NCBI RefSeq assembly: GCF_001557235.1
Contig: NZ_LSJI01000057.1
Span: 1-59,550, forward strand
Reading direction: 5' to 3'
DNA: 59,550 bases
Origin: Phenylobacterium sp. CCH9-H3
GTDB lineage: Bacteria > Pseudomonadota > Alphaproteobacteria > Caulobacterales > Caulobacteraceae
A program made the position numbers and the translations under genes. Positions 8,285 to 17,721 of the stretch are shown piece by piece. Below the pieces are notes generated by a model, which saw only the letters and a list, made by a program, of their open reading frames with translations, did not search any database and had not been told where the DNA came from. Within the stretch, counting starts at the first letter, position 1, and each line of letters starts with the position of its first letter.

Positions 8285-8911
8285 CTACTTGCCCGCCCCG
8301 GCGACGGCGGCTTCCAGCTCCTGCATCGAGAGCTCGCCCTCCTTCAGCTTCTTGCCGTTGATGTAGAAGGTGGGGGTCGAGGTGATGTTGCGGTTCTTCT
8401 GGGCCGCCTCGACCCGGGCGTTGAGGGCCTTGGCCGCGGCCTCGTCCTGGACGCAGGCGTTGAACTGGGCCTCGGTCATGCCGGCCGACTGGGCGACCTT
8501 CAGCAGCGTGCCGCGGGCGTCGCCGGTCCGGTACATCTCTTCCTGGCTGTGGAAGAGCGCATCGATCACGCTGAAATACTTGTCCTTGCCGGCGCAGCGG
8601 GCGACCAGCACGCCGGCCGCAGCCACGGCCTCGGGCGGCGTCAGGAATTCGTGGTAGGTCCACCGCACCTTGCCGGTGTCGATGTACTTGGCCTTGAACT
8701 CGGGGAAGACGTCGATGGCGAACCGGCCGCAGTGGCTGCAGGTGGTCGAGGCATATTCCTCGATGTGCACCGGCGCGTCGGCCTTGCCCATGGTCATGGC
8801 TTCGGTGGAGGCCGCGCCACCGCCGCCCCCGGCATTGTTGCAGCTCGCGAGCGCCAGGGCCGCACCCGCGGCGGCGGCGACCATCAGGAGACGGCGGCTG
8901 AGGATCGACAT
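8285..8911 (-). CDS. DsbA-family thioredoxin-fold lipoprotein
   Basis: A paralogue of the next gene. The 208 residues carry a lipoprotein signal with lipobox LASC (Cys24), then a Gly/Ala linker. The thioredoxin fold has redox motif Cys58-Ser-His-Cys61 (TTCSHCGRF) and cis-Pro loop TSTPTFYINGK. I chose the ATG at 8911 because GGAAGG sits six bases before it; an upstream TTG in the same frame would put extra residues ahead of the signal. The lipid anchor suggests envelope-bound thiol chemistry, and the two proteins may share a substrate. Close spacing suggests an operon with the paralogue and smc. Confidence 0.82.
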   Translation of the reverse strand: MSILSRRLLMVAAAAGAALALASCNNAGGGGGAASTEAMTMGKADAPVHIEEYASTTCSHCGRFAIDVFPEFKAKYIDTGKVRWTYHEFLTPPEAVAAAGVLVARCAGKDKYFSVIDALFHSQEEMYRTGDARGTLLKVAQSAGMTEAQFNACVQDEAAAKALNARVEAAQKNRNITSTPTFYINGKKLKEGELSMQELEAAVAGAGK

Positions 8912-9028
8912 CGAAGACCTTCCGGCAGTTCTGAACAAAGGATTAAAGCGCGATTCCCGCGCGCCCCAAGCAACCCTCGCAAGAGGGGCCCGGCCGGCAG
9001 ATGCCGATGGGACCGCGGCGGATATGTG

Positions 9029-9568
9029 TCAACCTTGGCCTTGGCGCTTCAGAACACCCCGTCCCAGAGCCAGCAACGCGTCCTTCAGCTTCCCGTCGGG
9101 CGCTCCGGCCAGGCCCTCCGCCAGCTTCGCCTCGGCCGCGGCGTCCAGCGGCGCGGCGCGGCGCCGGGGCGGCGGTTCGGCCTGGCGCTGCAGCGGCCCC
9201 TGCACGATCCGCAGCTTCTGGACGGCCTCGGGCCCGAGGAACACGTTCACGCGCGCCAGGATCTCGTGAGCCTGGTGCTGGATGATGGCGGCGGCCGGGC
9301 CGGCCACGCGGATCTCCAGCGACGACGCGCCGCCGTTGCGCCCGCGCACCAGCTTCACCGGCTCGGTCCGCCGGGCAATCTCGGACCCCACCACCTCGCG
9401 CCAGCGCGTGGTGAGCGCGCCCGCGCCCTGGCCGTACTTGGCGTCGAGTTCCTTCACGAAGCGGTTCAGGGCGCGCCCCGCCGGCGGCGCCGGCCGATAC
9501 GGCGGCCGCGTCTTCTTCTCCGCCAGGATGCGGAGGGCTTCCTCGCGAGTGGGAAGTCGGCGGGCCAT
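9029..9568 (-). CDS. DUF721 protein (DciA-like)
   Basis: The 179 residues match the DUF721 family, whose best-known member DciA loads the replicative helicase DnaB in bacteria that lack DnaC/DnaI. The conserved core is at about 30-120 (WREVVGSEIARRTEPVKLV, then SLEIRVAGPAAAIIQHQ and VNVFLGPEAVQKLRIVQG). A basic, proline-rich linker and a helical C-terminal tail follow. It is divergent from mutY, with 29 bases between the start codons. A role in replication initiation is inferred from the family; nothing else in the sequence proves it. Confidence 0.72.
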   Translation of the reverse strand: MARRLPTREEALRILAEKKTRPPYRPAPPAGRALNRFVKELDAKYGQGAGALTTRWREVVGSEIARRTEPVKLVRGRNGGASSLEIRVAGPAAAIIQHQAHEILARVNVFLGPEAVQKLRIVQGPLQRQAEPPPRRRAAPLDAAAEAKLAEGLAGAPDGKLKDALLALGRGVLKRQGQG

Positions 9569-9597
9569 GGCTCCTTACTACCGCGCCGGACGCCGGG

Positions 9598-10659
9598 ATG
9601 GTAGGCGGGCGCGTGAACCCCGAGACCCTCCGCACGCAGCTTCTCGCCTGGTATGACGCCAACGCCCGCGACCTGCCCTGGCGCGTGGGTCCGGCGGACC
9701 ATGCCGCCGGCGGGCGCGCCGATCCCTATCGGGTGTGGCTGTCCGAGGTGATGCTGCAGCAGACCACGGTGCCGCATGCGACGCCCTATTTCCTGAAGTT
9801 CACGGCCCGCTGGCCCACGGTCGCGGACCTGGCGGGCGAGGCGGACGGCGAGGTCATGGCCGCCTGGGCGGGCCTCGGCTACTACGCCCGCGCCCGCAAT
9901 CTGCTGGCCTGCGCCCGCGCCGTGGCGCGCGAGCATGGGGGCGTCTTCCCGGACACCGAGGAGGGCCTGCGCGGCCTGCCGGGCCTCGGCCCCTACACCG
10001 CCGCCGCGGTTGGCGCGATCGCCTTCGACCGGCCCGCCAATGTCGTCGACGGCAACGTCGAGCGGGTGATGGCGCGACTGTTCGCGGTGGAGACGCCGCT
10101 GCCCGAGGCCAAGCCCGAGCTGAAGCGGTTGGCCGCCGGCCTGGTTCGCGACCACCGCCCGGGAGACTGGGCCCAGGCGTTGATGGACCTGGGCGCCACC
10201 GTCTGCCGGCCGAAGGCGCCGCTGTGCGACCGCTGCCCGGTCGCGTCGCACTGCGCGGCCCTGGCGACCGGCGCCCCCGAGACCTATCCCCGACGAACCG
10301 CCAAGGCGGGGCGGCCGCATCGCCACGGCGTCGCCTACGTCCTGACCCGGGGCGAAGAGGTGGCCCTGGTCCGCCGTCCGCCCAAGGGGCTGCTCGGCGG
10401 CATGCTGGCCCTGCCCACGAGCGACTGGCGAGCGACCCGCTGGAGCGACGCTGAGGCGGCGGAGGCGGCGCCGGCCCCGGCCGCCTGGCGCGGCGTGGGC
10501 GAGGTGGAGCACGGCTTCACCCACTTCACCCTGACCTTGCGCCTGCTCCGCGCAGAGGGAGACGCGGCCGGCGTGATCTGGAGCCCGCGCCGCGACCTCG
10601 ACGCCCTGCCCAGCGTGTTCCTGAAGGCTGCGCGGACGGCGCTGGCGAACCTGCTCTAG
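9598..10659 (+). CDS. mutY: A/G-specific adenine DNA glycosylase
   Basis: MutY removes adenine mispaired with 8-oxoguanine. The 353 residues show the N-terminal helix-hairpin-helix glycosylase domain with catalytic Glu50 (SEVMLQQTTVPH), the hairpin LPGLGPYTAAA and catalytic Asp151 (VVDGNVERV). The iron-sulfur loop is Cys203-X6-Cys210-X2-Cys213-X5-Cys219. A C-terminal NUDIX-like 8-oxoG recognition domain covers about 240-350. The start could also be the GTG at 9613. Its TAG interlocks with the stop of the convergent MFS gene in a shared CTAG at 10656-10659. Confidence 0.95.
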   Translation: MVGGRVNPETLRTQLLAWYDANARDLPWRVGPADHAAGGRADPYRVWLSEVMLQQTTVPHATPYFLKFTARWPTVADLAGEADGEVMAAWAGLGYYARARNLLACARAVAREHGGVFPDTEEGLRGLPGLGPYTAAAVGAIAFDRPANVVDGNVERVMARLFAVETPLPEAKPELKRLAAGLVRDHRPGDWAQALMDLGATVCRPKAPLCDRCPVASHCAALATGAPETYPRRTAKAGRPHRHGVAYVLTRGEEVALVRRPPKGLLGGMLALPTSDWRATRWSDAEAAEAAPAPAAWRGVGEVEHGFTHFTLTLRLLRAEGDAAGVIWSPRRDLDALPSVFLKAARTALANLL

Positions 10660-11804
10660 CGACGGCGCGGGAAGGCGACGCTGAGGATCGCGAAGCCGGC
10701 CAGCGACAGGGCCAGGGCCGTCGCCGGGATGGCGGGCACGCCCCAGGCGGCCAGCGAGGCCCCGCCCGCCGCCGAGCCCAGCGCCTGGCCGACGGCGATC
10801 ACCGAGCCGTTGAGGGCGAGCGCCACGGGCGCCCCATCGGTCATCTGGATCAGCCGCGACTGGATGACAGGCGTGATCGAGAACAGCGCCGTCGCCGCCA
10901 CGAGGATCGCGAGCGCCACCAGGAGCTGGCTCGGCAGGCCGGGCGGGAGCGCATGGTGGGTGGCGGCGAAGTGGAGGCTCATGGCCACGCCCTGGATCGC
11001 GAAGCCCTGCATGATCCAGGCCTTGCCGACATTCCGGTCGGCGGCGCGACCGCCGAGCCAGAGGCCGATGATCGAGCCGAAGCCGATCATGGCCTGGAAC
11101 GCCCCGACGCCGGCGCCGGTCACGCCAGCCCCGACCCGCACGACGGGGGCGATGTAGAGGTTGAGCGTCATGTTGGCGGCGAACACCAGGAAGGTGGTCA
11201 GGTACAGCGGCCAGATCGCCGAGACGGCGACGGCGCCGCCTTCCCGCTTCGGCGGCGCGGGCGCCCGCGGCAGGAACAGCGCCACGGCCAGCAGCGCCGA
11301 GGCCGAGAGCAGCGCCGCGAACAGGAAGGTGGCGCGCCAGCCGAACAGCGAGCCCACCACGCTGCCCATCGGGATGCCCAGCACGAAGGCCAGGGTCATG
11401 CCGCCGGCGACCATCGCCAGCGCCGACCCGCGCCGCTCGGGCGGGACCATCGAGGCCGCCGCGACGCTGGCCGCCGGCCCCGACATGGCGCCGGCGAGTC
11501 CCGCCAGGCCGCGCAGGCCCAGCAAGGTCTCGAAGTTCGGCGTCACGGCGCAGGCCAGGTGCAGCAAGAGGCCGAAGCTGAGGCCTGCGAGCACCACAAG
11601 CTTGCGGTCGAACCTGGCCAGCACATGGGCGGCCACAGGGCCAAGCACGGCGGAGGTCAGGACGTAGGCGGTCTGGAGCTGGCCGGCGACGGCGGTCGAG
11701 ACGCCCAGGTCCGCCGCCATGGTTTCGAGCAAGCCGGCGAAGATGAACGCCGCCGAGCCGAACGCGAACGTCACCATGGTGAGCACGAACACGCGCGGAT
11801 TCAT
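10656..11804 (-). CDS. MFS transporter
   Basis: A major facilitator membrane transporter of 382 residues, probably an exporter in the AraJ/sugar-efflux or drug-efflux branch. It has about 12 hydrophobic segments. Loop 2-3 has the family-like VLARFDRKLVVLAGL, and the fifth helix carries GIPMGSVVGSLFGWRATF, a motif of the proton-antiport branch. The substrate cannot be predicted. The ATG at 11804 starts immediately before helix 1. It ends inside the stop codon of mutY. Confidence 0.82.
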   Translation of the reverse strand: MNPRVFVLTMVTFAFGSAAFIFAGLLETMAADLGVSTAVAGQLQTAYVLTSAVLGPVAAHVLARFDRKLVVLAGLSFGLLLHLACAVTPNFETLLGLRGLAGLAGAMSGPAASVAAASMVPPERRGSALAMVAGGMTLAFVLGIPMGSVVGSLFGWRATFLFAALLSASALLAVALFLPRAPAPPKREGGAVAVSAIWPLYLTTFLVFAANMTLNLYIAPVVRVGAGVTGAGVGAFQAMIGFGSIIGLWLGGRAADRNVGKAWIMQGFAIQGVAMSLHFAATHHALPPGLPSQLLVALAILVAATALFSITPVIQSRLIQMTDGAPVALALNGSVIAVGQALGSAAGGASLAAWGVPAIPATALALSLAGFAILSVAFPRRR

Positions 11805-11916
11805 CGCCGCGACCTGCCCATGCCGTCACCCCCGTTCAAAACACCTGTTCGGATCAGGGTGACCGAAGAACCGGTACGGGGTCCAGCGACTTCCCCCGCT
11901 CAGCGGCGGAAACCGG

Positions 11917-13005
<1,089 letters not shown>

Positions 13006-13025
13006 TCAAACACAACAGAAGGCGT

Positions 13026-13030
13026 GAATC
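13026..13030. promoter_or_regulatory. GANTC methylation site upstream of ccrM
   Basis: GAATC lies in the 82-base gap between ccrM and the upstream kinase gene. In C. crescentus the ccrM leader contains GANTC sites that influence its expression. Here only one site is present, and a regulatory role is inference. Confidence 0.35.
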
Positions 13031-13078
13031 TTCAGGCCAACATGGTGAACAGGCCGTCAACGGCCGATTGGGCAGATC

Positions 13079-15328
13079 TCAGGCTGCGAGCGCGGCGCCG
13101 ACGTGTCGTTCCAAGGCGCCGAGCAGCTGGGGCACGGAGACCGGCTTGTTCAGGTGGCCGTCGGCGCCGGCGCGCGCGCCTTCGTCCACGTGGGCCTGCA
13201 GACCGTTGGCCGACACGATGAGGATGGGCATGCGCGGGCGGCCCTGCTCCGCCTCCCACGCACGGATGCGCCGGGTGGCCTCGAAGCCGTCCATCACCGG
13301 CATCTGGATATCCATCAGGACGGCGTCGAAGCCCCCTGTGACAGCCGCCTCGACGCCGGCTTGCCCGTCTTCGGCCTCCGCGTGCTCGATGCCGGCGGAG
13401 TCCAGGATCAGCGCCAGGACCTGGCGGTTGATCTGGTTGTCATCGACGATCAGCACCCGGAAGCGGCCCGACTCGCCCGGCGGCTGCGCTTCGGCCGGCA
13501 TCACGACCTGGGGCTGCGCGAGGGCCGGGACCTCCAGGGTGAACATGAAGGTAGAGCCCTGGCCCGGCATGCTCACGCAATCCAGCTCGCCGCCCATCAG
13601 GGCCACGTACTCGCGGCAGATCGCCAGGCCGAGACCTGCGCCGCCATGCTTTCGGGTCGAACTGTCGTCGGCCTGCTGGAAGCGGCCAAACAGCGTGGCC
13701 TTCATCGCCTCGTCGAAACCCGCGCCGGTGTCTCGGACGCGGAACGTCACGCGATCGCCCTCGCGATCCAGGACGATCGCGACCTCACCGGCGTCGGTGA
13801 ACTTGACCGCATTGCTCACCAGGTTGCCCAGCACTTGGCGCAGGCGTGTGGCGTCGCAGGTTACCCGCGCCCCGGCGCCGGGCGAGATCTCCACCCGCAG
13901 GGCAAGACCCTTCTGCTGCGCACGTGGCGCGAAGAGGCCCCGGACGGACTGGGCCAGCTCGTCCAGCGCCACGACCTCGGGGCGCAGCTCGGCGGCGCCC
14001 GCCTCCACGCGGGCCAGATCGAGGAGGTCGGCCAGCAGGGAGTTCAGCAGCGCCCCGGAGGTGCGGATCACGCCCACCAGTTCCTGCTGGGTGGCGGAAA
14101 GCTTACTGTTCGCCAGCACGTCCGCCACGCCCAGCACACCGTTCAGCGGCGTGCGTATCTCGTGGCTCATGTTGGCCAGGAACTGCGACTTCGCGCGGTT
14201 CGCCGCCTCGGCCGCGTCGCGGGCCTGGGCGAGGGCCCTGGCGCTCTCCTGGACCTCGGTGATGTCGGTCACGACGGAGACCCCGCCGCCGTCCTGTGTG
14301 GTGAAGGCCTCGTGGCGCATCCAGCGGCCGTCGGGCAGCTTCAGCTCCAGGCTGGCCGAGCGGCCTTTGCGCGGCTGCGTGTGGTGCTTGGGGCTGTAGT
14401 CGATCTGCGGCTCCCAGCCGGCGGCCAGGACCCCGGCGATCAGCTCGTCGCGCGTTACGCCCCCAGCCAGGGCCACATCGGCGCTGGCCATCAGATCCCC
14501 GTAGGCCCTGTTCCAAGAGACCAGGCGGCCGTGAGCGTCGAAGAACGCCAGTCCCGACGACACCGCGTGCAGCGCGTCGCGCAGGCCGTTCAGCGTCGAT
14601 CGCCGGCCGAGGCCTTCCATCCAGATCAGGCTGGAGGCGCCCGCCAGGATGAAGCCCGCCATCAGCGCCGTGGCCAGGGCCAGCGGTGCGCGGCCGATCA
14701 GCTCTTCCGGTATGGCCAGCGAAGGATCGGGCACGAGCTTCAGCGCGGTCATCGCGGTGAAGTGCAGTCCGACGATGCCCAGCAACAGGATCGTGGCGGG
14801 CGCCACCCAGCCCGCGCGGCCGTTGAGCCGGCGGCGCGCCTCGAACGCCGCCGCGCCGCCCACCATGCCGACCGCCACCGCGGCGATCACATAGGCCAGG
14901 TCCCACTCGATCCGGGCCGAGGCTCGCATCGCATTGATGCCCATGAAGTGCATGGCCGCCACCGACAGGCCCGTCAGAGCGCCGCCCGCCCAGGCGATGA
15001 TCCGCCCCGACTGCAGCACGGGAACCGCGAAGCCTGCCCCCATGCCGACCACCGCCATGCCCAACGACAGCGCCGTGGTCGACATCTCATAGCCCGTGGG
15101 CATCTGCGGCAGGTAGGCCAGCATGGCGATGAAATGGGTCGCCCAGACGCCGCAACCGGCCGCCACCCCGGTCAGCCCGATCCAGGCCCAGCGCGACGCG
15201 CCCGGCGCCTTCAGGCTGCGGATATGGAAGCCGAACGCCGCGCTGCACCCCAGGGCGCAGGTCAGCGCAGCCAACACGACCAACCTCAGGTCATGCTCGA
15301 CCAAGATGCACGTCAGGACGGAGAACAT
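13079..15328 (-). CDS. MHYT-domain hybrid sensor histidine kinase
   Basis: A membrane hybrid kinase of 749 residues. Residues 10-240 form an MHYT sensor with repeated His-Phe/Met motifs (ATHFIAML at 63-70, AAMHFMG at 124-130, GLHFTAM at 187-193), a domain proposed to bind copper and sense diatomic gases or redox state. A PAS-like segment (about 250-360) is followed by a HisKA domain with phospho-acceptor His389 (NMSHEIRTPLNG), an HATPase domain, and a C-terminal receiver with Asp673 (VLMDIQMPVMDG). There is no output domain, so phosphate must pass to a phosphotransfer protein elsewhere. It lies between ccrM and rnhB on the same strand. Confidence 0.88.
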   Translation of the reverse strand: MFSVLTCILVEHDLRLVVLAALTCALGCSAAFGFHIRSLKAPGASRWAWIGLTGVAAGCGVWATHFIAMLAYLPQMPTGYEMSTTALSLGMAVVGMGAGFAVPVLQSGRIIAWAGGALTGLSVAAMHFMGINAMRASARIEWDLAYVIAAVAVGMVGGAAAFEARRRLNGRAGWVAPATILLLGIVGLHFTAMTALKLVPDPSLAIPEELIGRAPLALATALMAGFILAGASSLIWMEGLGRRSTLNGLRDALHAVSSGLAFFDAHGRLVSWNRAYGDLMASADVALAGGVTRDELIAGVLAAGWEPQIDYSPKHHTQPRKGRSASLELKLPDGRWMRHEAFTTQDGGGVSVVTDITEVQESARALAQARDAAEAANRAKSQFLANMSHEIRTPLNGVLGVADVLANSKLSATQQELVGVIRTSGALLNSLLADLLDLARVEAGAAELRPEVVALDELAQSVRGLFAPRAQQKGLALRVEISPGAGARVTCDATRLRQVLGNLVSNAVKFTDAGEVAIVLDREGDRVTFRVRDTGAGFDEAMKATLFGRFQQADDSSTRKHGGAGLGLAICREYVALMGGELDCVSMPGQGSTFMFTLEVPALAQPQVVMPAEAQPPGESGRFRVLIVDDNQINRQVLALILDSAGIEHAEAEDGQAGVEAAVTGGFDAVLMDIQMPVMDGFEATRRIRAWEAEQGRPRMPILIVSANGLQAHVDEGARAGADGHLNKPVSVPQLLGALERHVGAALAA

Positions 15329-15409
15329 GGACTGCCCGGGTTCAAATCGGGACGACGCTACGCCAACTGCGTTAAGATTGACTGCTCGACTTCGCGCGAG
15401 ACGATGATC

Positions 15410-15448
15410 GAATCAGCATCACATCCTGGAATAGAAATTCGCGGAATC
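15410..15448. promoter_or_regulatory. Two GANTC sites between kinase and rnhB
   Basis: GAATC at 15410-15414 and 15444-15448 fall in the 146-base gap ahead of the MHYT kinase. They may make its promoter sensitive to CcrM methylation. No further promoter elements are clear, and chance occurrence is possible. Confidence 0.25.
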
Positions 15449-15474
15449 GTCGGCTCGGCGCGTCACGCGAGGGC

Positions 15475-16140
15475 TCAGCCCTCGAACGGCAGCTCGTCCT
15501 GAAGATCGCCTTCGAGCCGCGGATCCTTGCCCGCCAGCACCAGTTTCACCGGTCGCCAGGCGCGCCGGTGGATCTCGCACGGGCCCAGGCTCACCAGGGC
15601 CTCCACGTGGGTGGGGGCGTTGTAGCCCTTGTGGCTGGCGAAGCCGTAGCCCGGATAGAGCGCATCCATCTCCATCATCAGCCGGTCGCGGGCGACCTTG
15701 GCCAGGATGGAGGCCGCCGCGATCGACTTGGACTTGCCGTCGCCCCCCACCACCGTCTTCACCTCGCAGGGCAGCTTGAAGCGGTAGTTCCCGTCCACCA
15801 GGGCGAAGGTTGGCTGAACGCTCAAGGCCTCGATCGCCCGGCACATGGCGAGCCCGGTGGCATGCAGGATGTTGAGTTCGTGGATCTCCTCGACGCTGGC
15901 GAAGCCCACGCCCCAGGCCAGGGACTTGGCCTTGATCTCGATCTCCAGCGCCTCGCGCGCCTTGGCCGTCAGCTTCTTGGAATCGTCCAGGCCCTTGGGG
16001 ATCTTCCGCGGGTTGTCGTGCAGGATCACCGCGGCCGCGCTGACCGGCCCGGCCCACGGGCCGCGCCCCGCCTCGTCCACGCCGCACACCGGGCCGCCGA
16101 CGAAGGTCTTTTCCAGGAGAAGCGTGGGACCCTTGGCCAT
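15475..16140 (-). CDS. rnhB: Ribonuclease HII
   Basis: RNase HII cuts RNA in RNA-DNA hybrids and starts removal of single ribonucleotides. The 221 residues contain the metal-binding [14 protein letters not shown] (Asp22, Glu23), then the later acidic residues in ALVDGNYRF and [12 protein letters not shown]. The helix-turn around [18 protein letters not shown] and the HRRAW motif are typical. The true start is the ATG at 16140; the frame continues open upstream only because it overlaps tag. Its start overlaps the tag stop by one base (TGATG), so the two repair genes are coupled. Confidence 0.95.
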   Translation of the reverse strand: MAKGPTLLLEKTFVGGPVCGVDEAGRGPWAGPVSAAAVILHDNPRKIPKGLDDSKKLTAKAREALEIEIKAKSLAWGVGFASVEEIHELNILHATGLAMCRAIEALSVQPTFALVDGNYRFKLPCEVKTVVGGDGKSKSIAAASILAKVARDRLMMEMDALYPGYGFASHKGYNAPTHVEALVSLGPCEIHRRAWRPVKLVLAGKDPRLEGDLQDELPFEG

Positions 16141-16730
16141 CAGCGCGCCAGCGTCTTCACCTGGTCGTGCCGGAAGCAGCAGGTGAAGTGGTCGTTGACC
16201 ATCCCCACGGCCTGCATCCAGGCATAGACGATCACCGGGCCGACGAACTTGAAGCCCCGAGCCTTCAACGCCTTCGACACCTCGACCGCCAGCTCGGTCT
16301 GGGCGGGGACCTCCCCGAAGGCGTTCCACCGGTTCTGGATCGGCTTGCCGCCCACGAAGCCCCAGCAGAAGTCCGAGAAATCCTCGCCGCGCGCCTGCAT
16401 CTGCAGATAGATCTTCGCGCTCTCGATGGCCGCGTCGATCTTGGCGTTGGAGCGGACGATGCCGGCGTCGGCCATCAGCCGGGCGCGGTCGGCCTCGCCG
16501 TAGCGGGCCACTTTCTCCGGGTCGAAATTGTCGAAGGCCGCACGGAAGGCCTCGCGCTTCCTCAGGATCGTGATCCAGGCGAGCCCCGCCTGGAACCCAT
16601 CGAGGACGAGCTTCTCCCACAGCGCGCGGGAGTCATATTCCGGCACGCCCCATTCGGTGTCGTGATAGGCCTCGTACAGCGGGTCGCCGGCCATGCCGCG
16701 CCATTCGCACCGAGTCAGGGTCCCAGTCAT
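16140..16730 (-). CDS. tag: DNA-3-methyladenine glycosylase I
   Basis: Tag removes 3-methyladenine from alkylated DNA. The 196 residues show the N-terminal zinc ligand Cys8 (TRCEW), the conserved [27 protein letters not shown], and the C-terminal [11 protein letters not shown] that supplies the other zinc ligands. I chose the ATG at 16730, which begins right at the conserved domain; a TTG 45 bases upstream is less likely. It is coupled to rnhB and divergent from the hydrolase gene at 16783. A second, unrelated alkyl-base glycosylase (Mpg type) lies at 46497. Confidence 0.93.
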   Translation of the reverse strand: MTGTLTRCEWRGMAGDPLYEAYHDTEWGVPEYDSRALWEKLVLDGFQAGLAWITILRKREAFRAAFDNFDPEKVARYGEADRARLMADAGIVRSNAKIDAAIESAKIYLQMQARGEDFSDFCWGFVGGKPIQNRWNAFGEVPAQTELAVEVSKALKARGFKFVGPVIVYAWMQAVGMVNDHFTCCFRHDQVKTLAR

Positions 16731-16782
16731 CGGCGGCACTCTCAGCGCAGCCGGCGGCTGGAAACAAGGGGCCAAAGTTTCG

Positions 16783-17661
16783 ATGGCGTTCGAAGGCTTC
16801 CAGTTGTCGCAGGTGAAGACCGGCGAGGTCTCGCTCCGCGTTCGCCGCGGCGGCTCGGGGCCGCCGGTGCTGCTGATGCACGGCTATCCGGAGACGCACA
16901 TGATGTGGGCCAAGGTCGCCGAGGGTCTGGCGCGCGACTTCACCGTCGTCTGCTTCGACCTGCGCGGCTACGGCGGCTCGACCGCGCCGCCTGCCAGTGA
17001 GGACCATGAGACCGCGTCCAAGCGCGCCATGGCCCGGGATGCCATGGCCGTAATGCGCCATTTCGGCTTCGAGACCTTCGACGTGGCCGGCCACGACCGG
17101 GGCGGACGTGTCGCCTACCGCCTCGCCCTCGACCACCCCCAGGCCGTGCGTCGGCTGTCGATCCTCGACATCATCCCGACGGGCGAGGTCTGGGCCCGCG
17201 CCGATCGCCGGTTCGCCCTGGGCTATTGGCACTGGCCGTTTCTGGCCCAGCGCTACCCGCTGCCCGAGCGCCTCATCGGCGCCGATCCGGAGTCCTTCTT
17301 CTTCGGCCTCCAGTACCCCGACGCGGGCCGAGACTTCGACCCTGAGGCCTACGCCGACTACGCTGCTGCGGTGCGAACGCCCTCCGTCGTCCACGCCATG
17401 TGCGAGGACTACCGCGCCGGCGCCGGCTACGACCGCCGCCTGGACAACGAGGACAAGGCCGCCGGCCGCAAGGTCGCCTGCCCGATCCAGGTGCTCTGGG
17501 GCGGCAAGGGCGCCCTCGCCGCCTGGTACGACACCCTCGCCATCTGGCGCGAATGGGCCGACGACGTCCGCGGCCAGTCCCTCGACTGCGGCCACTTCAT
17601 CCCGGAGGAAAAGCCGGCGGAGACGCTGGCGCTGCTCCGGGCGTTCTTCGGAGAGCGGTAA
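16783..17661 (+). CDS. Fluoroacetate-dehalogenase-like alpha/beta hydrolase
   Basis: A 292-residue alpha/beta hydrolase with every functional residue of characterised fluoroacetate dehalogenases. These are nucleophile Asp105 with Arg106 and Arg109 (GHDRGGRVAYR), Asp129 (LDIIPT), halide-site His150 and Trp151 (YWHWPF), Tyr210 (EDYRAGA), and catalytic His271 (CGHFIPEE). HGYPETHMMW and FDLRGYGGS are also characteristic. The family hydrolyses the C-F bond of fluoroacetate, but close relatives act on other 2-haloacids or have unknown substrates. The ATG at 16783 is preferred over an earlier one at 16693, which would overlap tag. A repeat hairpin follows the stop. Confidence 0.78.
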   Translation: MAFEGFQLSQVKTGEVSLRVRRGGSGPPVLLMHGYPETHMMWAKVAEGLARDFTVVCFDLRGYGGSTAPPASEDHETASKRAMARDAMAVMRHFGFETFDVAGHDRGGRVAYRLALDHPQAVRRLSILDIIPTGEVWARADRRFALGYWHWPFLAQRYPLPERLIGADPESFFFGLQYPDAGRDFDPEAYADYAAAVRTPSVVHAMCEDYRAGAGYDRRLDNEDKAAGRKVACPIQVLWGGKGALAAWYDTLAIWREWADDVRGQSLDCGHFIPEEKPAETLALLRAFFGER

Positions 17662-17674
17662 ACATATCACCCTT

Positions 17675-17714
17675 TGTCATCCCGGTTTCGCGGCACGCGA
17701 AGACCGGGATGACA
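17675..17714. repeat. REP-like palindromic element between convergent genes
   Basis: TGTCATCCCGGT (17675-17686) pairs perfectly with ACCGGGATGACA (17703-17714), with an inner CGCG/CGCG stem. Palindromes beginning with GTCATCCCGG are common repeated intergenic elements in alphaproteobacterial genomes. Its place between two stop codons suggests a bidirectional transcript end. Confidence 0.65.
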
Positions 17715-17721
17715 GCCGTGG

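Noticed and set aside
15475..16620. A 381-codon rnhB with an N-terminal extension
   Set aside because: The extension is tag out of frame. The ATG at 16140 overlapping the tag stop begins the RNase HII domain.
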